Made by a program: the position numbers and the translations under genes | DNA from: Marinimicrobium agarilyticum DSM 16975 | GTDB taxonomy: Bacteria > Pseudomonadota > Gammaproteobacteria > Pseudomonadales > Cellvibrionaceae | Direction: 5' to 3' | Length of the DNA: 64,000 bases | NCBI RefSeq assembly: GCF_000423345.1 | Contig: NZ_AUHU01000003.1 | Location: 310,001 to 374,000 of the forward strand | The notes under the pieces: model-generated | Database searches by the model: none | What the model was told of the DNA's origin: nothing | What the model saw: only the letters and a program-made list of their open reading frames with translations | Part shown: one piece after another, positions 9,005 to 16,968 of the stretch | Layout of the letters: each line of letters begins with the position of its first letter | Numbering within the stretch: position 1 is the stretch's first letter

Positions 9005-9236
9005 AGTGTTCCCGTGAGCGGCTTCGTGGCAGAGCAGATGGTGCAGTTTATCAGTTCGATAGACACTTGGGTCTTGCGGTAATTACCAGAGAATGCGGAT
9101 CGGTTGGCAAATTTCCAACGTCTAGTCGGGTAATTGCTACGCGCGTTTGACAACGTTGTCTATGTGGCCTAGCGTTTAAGGTCCTCCGCTGCTGTATCGC
9201 GGTCAACGCAACCCCATACACAGAAGGGATAAATTA

Positions 9237-10358
9237 ATGAATATGACAAAATTATCGATGTTCTCGCTGCTGCTTTTCTTGGCGGGCCACGCGATGGCTT
9301 ATGATTGCTCCAGTACACCGTCATTCGTGAACGGTACCGGGTACTCGAACGGATCAATCGTCAGGAATAACGGCGCGGCCTATCAATGCACCGTGGGTGG
9401 TTGGTGTTCGCAGGGAGGGGCCTATGCGCCGGGCGAGGGCTGGGCCTGGGGCGACGCCTGGAACAGTCTCGGTGCCTGCAACGGCTCCGGCGGCGGTGGT
9501 TCTTCGAGCTCCAGCAGCTCCTCGTCTTCCAGCGCGGGAGACAACAACGGCCCCTGTCCCCAGTGGTCGTCCAATGCGACTTACTATGCGGGGGACGTGG
9601 TGGCCTATGGCGGTTCCTTTTACCTTGCTGAGCACGATAACCCCGGTTACGACCCGACCATCAGCACCTGGTTCTGGGAGCCGACGGCCACCTGCCCCAA
9701 CAGCGGCGGAAGCAGCTCTTCCTCATCCACCGGCGGCAATGGCTTCGCGGCGGTGGTCAGTGAAGTGCAATTCAATCAGATGTTTCCCAATCGCAATACG
9801 TTTTATACCTATGCCGGGTTGGTGAACGCGGCGGCGACCTTCCCGGCATTCGCCACTACCGGAGACTTGACGACACGCAGACGTGAAGCCGCCGCTGCGC
9901 TGGCCAACTTTTCCCATGAAACCGGCGGGTTGTATTACATCAACGAAATTGCGCAGGGCACTTATTGTTCGGGTACGGCCACACCTTGCGGAGTCTGTGC
10001 CGCCGGTAAGAAATACCACGGGCGTGGTCCGATTCAGTTGAGTTGGAATTACAACTACTGTGCGGCAGGACAGGCGTTGGGACTCAACCTCTGGGAAAAC
10101 CCTGACCAAGTATCTCAGAACCCGACCACCGCCTGGCGCACGGCGCTGTGGTTCTGGATGACCCAAAGCGGGGCGGGCTACCGCCCGGCGCACGATTCCA
10201 TGGTCAACGGTCAGGGCTTTGGGGAGACCATACGTACCATCAACGGATCTCTGGAGTGCAACGGTGGCAATCCGGGACAGGTACAAAGCCGTGTGAATAC
10301 CTACCTCGATTTTATCCAGATCTTGGGTGCGACGCCGGGTAACAACCTGGACTGCTAG
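9237..10358 (+). CDS. Secreted GH19 chitinase with two chitin-binding (CBM5/12-like) modules
   Basis: 373 residues. Signal peptide 1-21 (ending AMA), a cysteine-bearing CBM5-like module (about 22-82, with WCSQGG and GWAWGDAW), a poly-Ser linker, a CBM5/12 module (about 107-153, CPQWSSNATYYAGDVVAYGGS and FWEPTATC), a second Ser linker, and a GH19 domain (about 170-373). Catalytic acids are seen as E228 (SHETGG) and E237 (INEIAQG), nine residues apart as in compact bacterial GH19 enzymes; KKYHGRGPIQLSWNYNY is the substrate-cleft signature. It hydrolyses beta-1,4-GlcNAc linkages with inversion. It stands alone, with GAAGGG as ribosome-binding site and a strong terminator behind it. Confidence 0.94.
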   Translation: MNMTKLSMFSLLLFLAGHAMAYDCSSTPSFVNGTGYSNGSIVRNNGAAYQCTVGGWCSQGGAYAPGEGWAWGDAWNSLGACNGSGGGGSSSSSSSSSSSAGDNNGPCPQWSSNATYYAGDVVAYGGSFYLAEHDNPGYDPTISTWFWEPTATCPNSGGSSSSSSTGGNGFAAVVSEVQFNQMFPNRNTFYTYAGLVNAAATFPAFATTGDLTTRRREAAAALANFSHETGGLYYINEIAQGTYCSGTATPCGVCAAGKKYHGRGPIQLSWNYNYCAAGQALGLNLWENPDQVSQNPTTAWRTALWFWMTQSGAGYRPAHDSMVNGQGFGETIRTINGSLECNGGNPGQVQSRVNTYLDFIQILGATPGNNLDC

Positions 10359-10374
10359 CCCCCGAGCGTCGTGG

Positions 10375-10412
10375 AAACCGCCCGCTCGGCCTCCGAACGG
10401 GCGGTTTTTTTT
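10375..10412 (+). terminator. Intrinsic terminator after the GH19 chitinase gene
   Basis: A perfect 10-bp stem, AAACCGCCCG (10375-10384) with CGGGCGGTTT (10398-10407), with a 13-nt loop and eight T from 10405. It lies 16 bp after the chitinase stop. Confidence 0.92.
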
Positions 10413-10548
10413 CATGGGTGACGACTTCATCGGCTCCCAAAAATCCAGGAGGAACGGGCAAAGACGAGCGATTTTTGAATGATCCAGTATGGTGTTGTCA
10501 GACGCATAATAGAGAGCTGATCATTCATTTCACTCAGGAGGAAACGCT

Positions 10549-11601
10549 ATGGCAACCGTGAACGCCTATGCCGCTCAATCCGAAAAAAGCCCTTTGGCCC
10601 CTTACGACATTGAGCGCCGCGCGCTTCGCCCGGACGATGTCGCGATTGACATCGACTACTGTGGCGTCTGCCACACGGATATTCACTTCGCTGAAAACGA
10701 CTGGGGGATGACCGAATTCCCCGTGGTGCCCGGCCACGAAATCATCGGCCGCGTTACCGCCGTAGGTGAAAAAGTGAGTGCTCACAAAGTGGGGGACCTG
10801 GTCGGCGTCGGCTGTATGGTGGATTCCTGCCGTGGCTGCCCGGCGTGCGAGTCCGGTCTGGAGCAGATGTGTAAAGAGGGGTTTGTGGCCACCTATAACG
10901 GTGAGGATCGCCACGATCACAGCATTACTTTTGGTGGCTACTCGGACCATATTGTGGTCAGTGACCGCTTTGTGGTGAAGGTGCCCGCCAAGCTCGACCC
11001 CGCGAGCGCTTCGCCGCTGCTTTGCGCGGGGATTACCACCTACTCCCCGCTCAAGCACTACGGCGTCAAGCCCGGTGACAAGGTCGGTGTGATCGGTATG
11101 GGTGGCCTCGGGCATATGGGGGTGAAGTTCGCCAAGGCGTTGGGGGCGGAAGTGACCATTTTCACCCGCTCTGAGTCGAAAGTGGCCGAAGCCAAAAAAC
11201 AGGGCGCGGACCACGTGATTGTCTCCACTGATGACAAACAGATGGAAGCCGCCGCCGAGACCTTCAACTTTCTGTTGGACACGGTGCCGGTGCAGCACGA
11301 CCTGAACCCCTACATCAACTGCCTGACCTTCGATGGGGTGCACATTATTGTGGGGCTGCTCGACCCGGTGGAGCCGGCCCTGCAGGCCGGGGGGCTGGTC
11401 ATGCGCCGCCGCGTGTTGGCGGGCTCGTTGATCGGCGGCATGCCGGAAACCCAGGAAGTGCTGGATTTCTGTGCCGAGCACGACATTACCTGTGATGTGG
11501 AAATGATCGATATTCAGGACATCAACACCGCCTATCAGCGTATGAAGAAAGGCGATGTCAAATACCGCTTTGTGATCGATATGAAAAGTCTGAGAGCTTA
11601 A
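10549..11601 (+). CDS. Zinc-dependent NAD(P) alcohol dehydrogenase, cinnamyl-alcohol type (YahK-like)
   Basis: 350 residues, the length of E. coli YahK (349). Catalytic zinc ligands: Cys and His in YCGVCHTDIH and PGHEIIG. The structural zinc knuckle is in residues about 93-107 (DSCRGCPACESGLEQMC, four Cys). The Rossmann motif is GMGGLGHMGVKFAK, followed by FTRSESK, where Arg/Ser suits NADPH rather than NAD. The family reduces a broad range of aldehydes. AGGAGG (10536-10541) gives a strong ribosome-binding site. Its TAA overlaps the stop codon of the convergent M48 gene, leaving no space between them. Confidence 0.92.
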   Translation: MATVNAYAAQSEKSPLAPYDIERRALRPDDVAIDIDYCGVCHTDIHFAENDWGMTEFPVVPGHEIIGRVTAVGEKVSAHKVGDLVGVGCMVDSCRGCPACESGLEQMCKEGFVATYNGEDRHDHSITFGGYSDHIVVSDRFVVKVPAKLDPASASPLLCAGITTYSPLKHYGVKPGDKVGVIGMGGLGHMGVKFAKALGAEVTIFTRSESKVAEAKKQGADHVIVSTDDKQMEAAAETFNFLLDTVPVQHDLNPYINCLTFDGVHIIVGLLDPVEPALQAGGLVMRRRVLAGSLIGGMPETQEVLDFCAEHDITCDVEMIDIQDINTAYQRMKKGDVKYRFVIDMKSLRA

Positions 11602-12437
11602 CGGTCAGTCGGTGGGGCGGCCTCGGAGGAAGCGGTCTCCCACTCGGGCAGCGGCGTCACCTTGCCTTGCAAGGAGTACCCCTGCTCGCGGCTGATGTCA
11701 CGCAGGCGCTCAATACGGGCCTGGACGTCCGGGTGGCTGGACAGCCATTGCGGCGGGGCCTCGTCCGCTTTTTCTTCCGCCAGCCACTGGAAGAGGGCGT
11801 CGGCCCCATCCACGTGTCCGTAGTGCTTCTGCAGCGCCGCCAGGGCCCAGGCGTCCGCTTCGCGCTCCAGGTCGCGGGAGTAGTTGAGCATCGCGATCTG
11901 GCCCCCGGCTCCGGCGAGCTGGGCAATGTCGGTGTTGCCAAACACCAATCCCATCATGACCCCGAAGCCCAGTTGCCGGATTGTCGCTTTCAGCGGATGG
12001 CGGTGGTGTACGTGGGCGATTTCGTGCGCCAGCACGAACGCCAGGCCCTGTTCGGTTTTCACCTCGTCCAGCAACCCTTCCAGAATAAACACGTGGCCAC
12101 CGAGGCTGGCGTAGGCATTGACCACGTCGCTATCCTGATGGTGGACGGTGATGGTCATCGGCTTTTTGAGATTGCCGGCCCGGGCGAGATCATCGGCAAG
12201 GCCTTGAAGGTAGCGTAGCCGTTGATCGGGTTCGACGGTTTGCTGAAGCGGGCGGCTCAACGCCTGCTCCCAGCTGAAGGGAATCCAGCGGGCCGACCAA
12301 CCCAGGGCGAGCATCGCCAGCCAGATAAGCAGTGCGAGGCCGGCGAAGAAGCCCACCACCAACAGGACGAAATCTTTCTGCCAGCCGTTGCTGACGTAGT
12401 TGATGCCCTCGGGAGGTTGGCGGTTCTGATACCCCAT
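11598..12437 (-). CDS. M48-family membrane metalloprotease
   Basis: 279 residues from ATG 12437; a TTG at 12440 just before it is an alternative that adds one residue. One membrane helix (about 24-48) is followed by a gluzincin domain with the zinc/catalytic motif AHEIAHVHHRH near residue 137 and the third zinc ligand in LEREADAWAL. Short M48 proteases of this type (HtpX/BepA/YcaL relatives) act in envelope protein quality control. The start overlaps the stop of the membrane-bound YbjQ gene, and the next upstream gene is a second YbjQ, so the three are probably one transcript. It ends head to head with the alcohol dehydrogenase gene. Confidence 0.88.
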   Translation of the reverse strand: MGYQNRQPPEGINYVSNGWQKDFVLLVVGFFAGLALLIWLAMLALGWSARWIPFSWEQALSRPLQQTVEPDQRLRYLQGLADDLARAGNLKKPMTITVHHQDSDVVNAYASLGGHVFILEGLLDEVKTEQGLAFVLAHEIAHVHHRHPLKATIRQLGFGVMMGLVFGNTDIAQLAGAGGQIAMLNYSRDLEREADAWALAALQKHYGHVDGADALFQWLAEEKADEAPPQWLSSHPDVQARIERLRDISREQGYSLQGKVTPLPEWETASSEAAPPTDR

Positions 12438-12916
12438 CAATCCTTCCCGATAAGGGCCGTACCATAGGCGAGCACTTCCACCGAGCCCACCTGGCTCTGG
12501 GCGCTGCGCCCGGAGATGACCGCCGTTTCGTACTTCACGTTGAACACCTCTTTGGCGCCCATGGCCTCCGCTTCGGCCCGCATGCGCAGCAGGGCTTCCC
12601 GTCGGGCCCGGTCCAGCAGGGATTCGTAGCTATTCAACCGGCCGCCCACCAGCATGCGCAAAGTGGCGATAAAGCGTTTGAAGTAGTCGACGGAAATCAC
12701 CACCGAGCCCATGACCAAAGCGGTCTCCGGCGGACTGAGGCTCGGAGGGGGCAGGCGCAAGGGAAAGACCATGACCTGGCCCGGCCGGGTTTCTTCGGCA
12801 ATGATGTGCTCGTAGTGTTTGCGCTCAAGGTAGCGTCCGGAAATGTAGCCGGTGACCAGCAGAAGGATCGCGAGCAGCAGCGGAAAAAGGAACTGTAGGG
12901 TTAGCAGGCTGCCCAC
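12437..12916 (-). CDS. Membrane-anchored YbjQ/DUF74-family protein
   Basis: 159 residues. A single N-terminal membrane helix (LQFLFPLLLAILLLVTGYIS, about 7-26), a linker, and a YbjQ-like domain (about 65-155) with LVMGSVVISVDYFKRF, SYESLLDRARREALLRMRAEAEAMGA and VLAYGTAL. YbjQ domains form small beta-sandwich assemblies of uncertain role, often called heavy-metal-binding by similarity. The gene sits 3 bp after the soluble YbjQ gene and overlaps the M48 protease gene, so one protein may tether the other near the protease. That linkage is inferred from order only. Confidence 0.82.
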   Translation of the reverse strand: MGSLLTLQFLFPLLLAILLLVTGYISGRYLERKHYEHIIAEETRPGQVMVFPLRLPPPSLSPPETALVMGSVVISVDYFKRFIATLRMLVGGRLNSYESLLDRARREALLRMRAEAEAMGAKEVFNVKYETAVISGRSAQSQVGSVEVLAYGTALIGKD

Positions 12917-12919
12917 GAT

Positions 12920-13237
12920 TTAATCCTCCAGGATAACGGCACTGCCATAGACAAACAGTTCGGCCGCTCCCTGGGTCAGCGAGCTGGTGGAGAACCGGAT
13001 ATTGAGCACGGCGTTGGCGCCGATGGCTTCCGCCTGCTCGGCCATGCGTTTGATGGCTTCCTGGCGGGAGTCGTTGAGCAGCTCGGTATAGCCTCTCAGC
13101 TCTCCGCCAAAGACGTTCTTGAACGAGGCGGCAATATCGCGCCCCACGTGTTTGGCGCGCACGGTGCTTCCCTGGACCAGCCCCAGGTGGTCTTTGACTC
13201 TGCGGCCCGGGACGATTTCGAGGTTGCTCAAAAGCAT
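12920..13237 (-). CDS. YbjQ family protein (soluble)
   Basis: 105 residues, the full length of the family. It shows the typical layout: VPGRRVKDHLGLVQGSTVRAKHVGRDI, then ELRGYTELLNDSRQEAI, AIGANAVLNIRF and a closing ELFVYGSAVIL. It is a cytosolic beta-rich oligomer of unknown biochemical activity. AAGGAG precedes its ATG on the minus strand. It is the first gene of the run YbjQ, membrane YbjQ, M48 protease. Confidence 0.88.
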   Translation of the reverse strand: MLLSNLEIVPGRRVKDHLGLVQGSTVRAKHVGRDIAASFKNVFGGELRGYTELLNDSRQEAIKRMAEQAEAIGANAVLNIRFSTSSLTQGAAELFVYGSAVILED

Positions 13238-13320
13238 GATGGACTCCTTGTTGTCTTTTTAAGAAAGGCAGTATAGCGACTTTCCGTGTCCGGGGGCAGG
13301 GCAGGCTTCGGGCGCCCGAA

Positions 13321-13356
13321 CAAAGAAAAGGGCGCGTACCCGAAGGTGCGCGCCCC
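13321..13356 (-). terminator. Intrinsic terminator of the small minus-strand gene
   Basis: An 11-bp stem (13330-13340 with 13345-13355, one G-T pair) and a CGAA tetraloop. Read on the minus strand it is followed by TTTTCTTTGTT, placing a terminator 24 bp after the stop of the 69-residue gene and ahead of the YbjQ genes. Confidence 0.7.
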
Positions 13357-13379
13357 AATTGGACGGGGGACTATCAACG

Positions 13380-13589
13380 TCAGAAAGCCGGGGGGAGGTG
13401 TCCCAGCATCTCCCGACGGGAGTGAATCAATTCTTTGTAAGTCTGCATCATGCTGAAATCTACCGGTTCGTCACTGATCTTCAAAGCGTCCAGTTGACGC
13501 TCGAACCGGGTGATTTCTCCCACCAGTTTTTCCCGCAGTTGCTCGGTTCCCTTCAGGTTGGCACTGAAAGCGTGATTGGGTCGGGTCAT
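13380..13589 (-). CDS. Small hypothetical protein, 69 residues
   Basis: Not recognised. The start is ATG 13589, chosen over the longer frame start at 13613 because AAGGAG lies seven bases upstream. The product is polar and alpha-helical (KGTEQLREKLVGEITRFERQ, DFSMMQTYKELIHSRREMLG), probably a short helical hairpin or coiled coil. It has no signal peptide, no Cys and no membrane segment. A dedicated ribosome-binding site and its own terminator argue that it is real. It is separated from nudE by a 160-bp gap. Confidence 0.6.
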   Translation of the reverse strand: MTRPNHAFSANLKGTEQLREKLVGEITRFERQLDALKISDEPVDFSMMQTYKELIHSRREMLGHLPPAF

Positions 13590-13748
13590 GGGGTGTCTCC
13601 TTGTCTGTTCCATGTGGCTCTAGCATAGCCCAATCCCGGCTCAATGTTCTGTGTTCCGATAGACCTTTTCGTTCCCAAAAACGAGGTTTGGCACATGGCT
13701 CAACGGGGGCGGTTATAAGGCATTTCCTGCCACAAAAAGCGGGCGGGT

Positions 13749-14306
13749 TCAGCCGTTCTTCTCGAGCCATGCCTTGGCGTAGAAAAGGGCGGCGATACTG
13801 CGCCCCTCGCAGACTTCCTCCATGCCCACCAGCGACAACAGGTCGTCGAAGGCCATGGGTACCACTTCAATGGGCTCCGGCTCGTCGCCTTCCAGGCGCT
13901 CGGGGTAGAGCCCCCGGGCCAGGATGACATTGATGCCGTGCTCCATGTAGGCGGGGGACAGATGCATGCGTTTGAGAAAGTGCAGCTCGCGCGCGCCATA
14001 GCCGATCTCCTCTTTCAGCTCGCGGTTGGCGGCCTCCAGTGGCTCCTCGCCCTTGTCCACGGCGCCCTTGGGCAGCGCCAGGTGGTAATCGTGAATGCCG
14101 GCAGCGTACTCGCGGATCATGACGACCTTGCCGTCGTCCATGATCGGCACCATCAACACCGCGCCGGGACCGCCGGCGCACAGTTTCTCGTAGACCCGCT
14201 CCTCCCCGTTGCTGAAGCGCAGAAGAAGCTCGTCGGCGCGAAACAGGCGGCTGCGGGCCACGGTGTGACGCTTTAATATCTCGGGTTTTCTCGGCATACT
14301 GGACAT
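13749..14306 (-). CDS. nudE: ADP compounds hydrolase NudE
   Basis: 185 residues, the size of E. coli NudE. The longer upstream frame to 14456 runs into yrfG and is rejected; ATG 14306 with GGAG four bases upstream is used. The Nudix box is complete (residues about 80-102: G-x5-E-x7-REL-x-EE-x-G, seen as GAVDKGEE...RELKEEIGY). It hydrolyses ADP-ribose, Ap3A and NADH-type dinucleotides. It is divergent from yrfG with only 30 bp between starts, so the promoters overlap. The neighbourhood nudE / yrfG-hslR-hslO is the conserved gammaproteobacterial arrangement. Confidence 0.93.
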   Translation of the reverse strand: MSSMPRKPEILKRHTVARSRLFRADELLLRFSNGEERVYEKLCAGGPGAVLMVPIMDDGKVVMIREYAAGIHDYHLALPKGAVDKGEEPLEAANRELKEEIGYGARELHFLKRMHLSPAYMEHGINVILARGLYPERLEGDEPEPIEVVPMAFDDLLSLVGMEEVCEGRSIAALFYAKAWLEKNG

Positions 14307-14336
14307 CAAACTCCGCTGTAAAGGCTGTTCCCGGCA

Positions 14337-15005
14337 ATGATCAACTGGCAAGCGATCGACACCGTGCTGCTGGATATGGATGGTACCTTGTTGGACCTCC
14401 ATTTCGACACCTATTTCTGGCTGACGCACCTCCCCAGGCGCTACGCCGAAATTCACTCACTGGATCAGGCGGCGGCGCGCAAGGCGCTGCTGGGCCAGAT
14501 TGAGGCGAAGCAGGGCTCACTCGAATGGTATTGCCTGGAGCACTGGTCCCGGGCGCTCTCGGTAGATATCCGCGCGCTGAAAGAGGAAATCCGCCACAAG
14601 ATCCAGATTCGCCCCCACGTGGAAACCTTTCTCACCCGCTTGCAGGCTCACGGCAAGCGCCGGCTGCTGGTCACCAATGCGCACCCCCTGAGTATCTCGC
14701 TCAAGCTCGAAGAAACCGCCATTGATCGGTGGCTCGATGGTATCATTTCGTCCCATGAACTGAGCGAGCCGAAAGAGTCCCGGCGTTTCTGGGAGCGCCT
14801 GAACGAACGGGAGCCCTTTGACCCGGAACGCACGCTGTTTGTGGACGATACGCCCCGCGTGCTGGAGGCAGCCCGGGACTACGGCATTCGCCACCTGCTG
14901 TGCATCCACCAGCCCGACAGCCAGGCGGAGCGAATGATCGAAGAGTACCCGGCCATTCACCATTTTGACGAAATCACACCGCCCGAGCGATCGACAGCGC
15001 TATGA
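14337..15005 (+). CDS. yrfG: GMP/IMP nucleotidase YrfG (HAD superfamily)
   Basis: 222 residues. HAD motif I is LLDMDGTLLDL (nucleophile Asp and acid/base Asp), motif II is LLVTNAH, the motif III Lys lies near SEPKESRRFW, and motif IV is LFVDDTPRVLEAA. An alpha-helical cap lies between motifs I and II. The E. coli homologue dephosphorylates GMP and IMP. It overlaps hslR by four bases (ATGA), so yrfG-hslR-hslO are translationally linked, as in E. coli. Confidence 0.93.
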   Translation: MINWQAIDTVLLDMDGTLLDLHFDTYFWLTHLPRRYAEIHSLDQAAARKALLGQIEAKQGSLEWYCLEHWSRALSVDIRALKEEIRHKIQIRPHVETFLTRLQAHGKRRLLVTNAHPLSISLKLEETAIDRWLDGIISSHELSEPKESRRFWERLNEREPFDPERTLFVDDTPRVLEAARDYGIRHLLCIHQPDSQAERMIEEYPAIHHFDEITPPERSTAL

Positions 15006-15406
15006 GTGACGCATTGGAGAAAGTCCGTATCGACAAATGGCTCTGGGCCGCACGGTTTTTCAAAACCCGCAACCTTGCCAAGCAGGCGGTTGAGGGCGGT
15101 AAGGTTCAGTGCGATGGTCAACGAGTGAAGCCCAGCAAAGACCTGACCACGGGTTTGACCCTCACCATCCGCCAGGGCTATGACGATAAGGTCGTCCTTG
15201 TGAAAGCGCTGTCTGACAAACGCCGAGGCGCGCCGGAGGCTCAGCTGCTGTACGAGGAAACCCCCGAGAGCATCGCCAAGCGCGAGGAGCGGGCTGCGCA
15301 GCGTAAAGCGGGCGGCCTGGCGGGTCAGATCATCAGCGACCATCGTCCCAACAAAAAGGAGCGGCGCCAGATCCACCGCTTCCAGCGCCAGCAATTGGAC
15401 CCCTAG
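15002..15406 (+). CDS. hslR: Heat-shock protein 15, ribosome-associated (Hsp15)
   Basis: 134 residues. The N-terminal S4 RNA-binding domain is explicit (VRIDKWLWAARFFKTRNLAKQAVEGGKVQCDGQRVKPSK), and the C-terminus is a basic helix (NKKERRQIHRFQRQQ). Hsp15 binds 50S subunits carrying a nascent chain after premature release and lets them be recycled during heat stress. The start overlaps yrfG, and hslO begins 17 bp downstream. Confidence 0.94.
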   Translation: MSDALEKVRIDKWLWAARFFKTRNLAKQAVEGGKVQCDGQRVKPSKDLTTGLTLTIRQGYDDKVVLVKALSDKRRGAPEAQLLYEETPESIAKREERAAQRKAGGLAGQIISDHRPNKKERRQIHRFQRQQLDP

Positions 15407-15422
15407 ACAGCAGCGAGACCCC

Positions 15423-16299
15423 ATGCCTGACAACGATTTATTGCACCGCTTCCTGTTCGATGAATGTGACATTCGGGGGGAAGTCGTCTCCCTCGGTGAC
15501 AGCTACCGGGAAGTCATGAACAACAACCCCTATCCCGCCGGTGTGCGTGAGCTGTTGGGCGAATGCCTGACGGCCGCGGCGCTGCTCTCCAAGCACCCTC
15601 AAGTTCAACGGTATGATCAGCCTGCAGGCCCAGGGCGACGGTCCGGTCAGCATGGTGATGGCCGAGTGTAATCACCACCGTGATTTGCGCGGCATCATCC
15701 GCCTGGCAGATCCCAGCGATCGGCCTCAGGGCCGCGGCGTGGGGGAGCTGCTGGGCAAGGGCATCATGGCCATTACCATTGAACCGGAGCGGGGAGAGCG
15801 CTATCAGGGCGTGGTGCCGATGGACAGTGATAGCCTGGCGCACTGTCTTGAGCACTACTTTCTTCAGTCGGAGCAGTTGAAAACCCGCTTGTGGTTTGCC
15901 ACCGGGGAAAAGGCCTGCACCGGGCTGATGCTCCAGGCACTGCCGACCCAGAAACATGCCGACCCCGACGAAAACCGCGAGCACTGGGAAACCCTGGGTA
16001 CGCTGGCCAGCACGGTCACCCCGGAGGAGCTGCTCGACCTGCCCCACGCCGACCTGTTGTACCGGCTGTTCAACGAGTACCAACTGCGGTTGTTCGAGCC
16101 GGGTAAGCTCCGGTTCAAATGCAGTTGCTCGCGTGAACGCAGCGCCAATGCCCTGTTTTCTCTGGGCCGAGACGAGGTGGAGCTGTTGCTGGAAGAGCAG
16201 GGGGGCAAGATCGACATCGACTGTCAGTTCTGCAATCAGCACTACGTGTTTACGGCTGCTGATGTGGAGACGCTGCTGGGCGATCAGCGGCTGCACTGA
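15423..16299 (+). pseudogene. hslO: hslO (Hsp33 redox chaperone), interrupted by a one-base frameshift
   Basis: The reading frame from ATG 15423 encodes the Hsp33 N-terminus (LLHRFLFDECDIRGEVVSLG ... LLGECLTAAALLS), then leaves the family at 15591. The rest of the protein resumes in the +1 frame (STLKFNGMISLQAQGDGPVS...) and runs to 16299. Removing one A at 15591/15592 restores TCC-AGC-ACC-CTC-AAG and a 291-residue protein, the usual length. The C-terminal redox zinc site is intact (FKCSCSR and DCQFCNQHY, CxC + CxxC). No slippery heptamer is seen, so this is either a true inactivating indel or a sequencing/assembly error. If real, the cell lacks oxidative-stress-activated Hsp33 holdase. Confidence 0.9.
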
Positions 16300-16390
16300 T
16301 ACGAGCTGGCTGTCGAAAAGTGGCTTGCTGAGCGGTTTTGTGCCGTTTGAAATGGGTATAAGCGTGGCGTGAATTGATACCAAAATCTTT

Positions 16391-16430
16391 TATTGTCACC
16401 TTGACAATATCGCGGCGGCCATCTTATACT
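16391..16430 (+). promoter_or_regulatory. Strong sigma-70 promoter with a palindromic operator over the -35 box
   Basis: TTGACA (16401-16406), an 18-bp spacer and TATACT (16425-16430) form a near-consensus promoter. A perfect inverted repeat, TATTGTCA-N3-TGACAATA (16391-16409), covers the -35 box, as expected for a repressor site; the regulator is not identified. No convincing coding start follows; the transcript would end at the hairpin at 16584-16612. Confidence 0.65.
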
Positions 16431-16436
16431 CATTAA

Positions 16437-16612
16437 TACCATAAGCAATGTCCGTGGTGTGGTGAGTGTCCATCCCCTTTCTGGGCCTCATCCTGGTTGC
16501 ATCTACCCTGTGCGACCTCCAGACAGAGCTGTGTGTCTTGGTAGACGTTGTTTTGGTTGTATCTTTTGTTCTCTCCATGTTTTGCCGGGCTGTTTTTGCA
16601 GCCCGGTTTTTT
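16437..16612 (+). ncRNA. Candidate small RNA downstream of hslO
   Basis: A near-consensus promoter (16401-16430) and an intrinsic terminator (16584-16612) define a predicted transcript of about 175 nt in a 670-bp gene-free gap. An internal imperfect hairpin is visible near 16510-16535 (CCAGACA against TGTCTTGG). The terminator ends in a T-rich run, as Hfq-bound sRNAs do. A hydrophobic frame from GTG 16466 crosses the terminator and has no ribosome-binding site, so a protein product is less likely. It matches no RNA family I can recognise; it does not resemble 6S RNA. Confidence 0.42.
16584..16612 (+). terminator. Intrinsic terminator of the candidate sRNA
   Basis: CCGGGCTG (16585-16592) pairs perfectly with CAGCCCGG (16599-16606) around a 6-nt loop, followed by six T and a further T-rich stretch. 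Confidence 0.88.
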
Positions 16613-16666
16613 CTTTTCTGGCCCACCGAAAACCCGCGACCGTATCAAAAAATCGAACAAAAATTG

Positions 16667-16748
16667 TTGAAACCGGTTACAAAATTGCGCACAATACTTC
16701 CCTGGTTTGGACGGAATGCGGTTGACTTAACGAATAACCGGTTACATA
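16667..16748 (+). promoter_or_regulatory. Promoter region of the AGE isomerase gene with two LacI-type operators
   Basis: Two palindromes, AAACCGGTTA (core 16671-16678) and TAACCGGTTA (16735-16744), lie 65 bp apart centre to centre, about six helical turns, which would permit looping. The first falls between a TTGAAA (16667-16672) and a CACAAT (16690-16695) promoter pair; the second sits between TTGACT (16722-16727) and TACATA (16743-16748). They match operators upstream of the SSS transporter and GH130 genes. The adjacent LacI protein is the obvious candidate binder. Confidence 0.62.
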
Positions 16749-16832
16749 TCGTCTAAACCAACTCTGCTGTGAACGCCGTCAGGATGGACGGTTGTAAACG
16801 GAGAGCTTTTACCCAAGCTGTTGTACCCTTTG

Positions 16833-16865
16833 GCCCCGGCTGCTCCGCAGTCGGGGCATTTTATT
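16833..16865 (+). terminator. Terminator-like hairpin in the leader of the AGE isomerase gene
   Basis: GCCCCGGCTG (16833-16842) pairs with CAGTCGGGGC (16848-16857), one G-T pair, and is followed by ATTTTATT. It lies between the operator/promoter region and the coding start at 16969/16987, so it would attenuate or separate transcription. The T run is interrupted, so termination efficiency is uncertain. Confidence 0.5.
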
Positions 16866-16968
16866 GCGATCTCCGAGCGAGCGCTCGGGTACCCTTCGAT
16901 TCGGCTCGCGGTTACACTGTCGCTCCCGCCAGGCCGATCATAAGACGCTGATACCTTAAACACGCAGA

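Noticed and set aside
15585-15600. Programmed frameshift in hslO
   Set aside because: There is no slippery heptamer or stimulatory structure at the site, and Hsp33 is not known to use recoding; an indel is simpler.
16466-16756. Hydrophobic 96-residue frame in the candidate sRNA region
   Set aside because: No ribosome-binding site, GTG start, and it crosses the intrinsic terminator at 16584-16612; its hydrophobicity follows from T-rich sequence.
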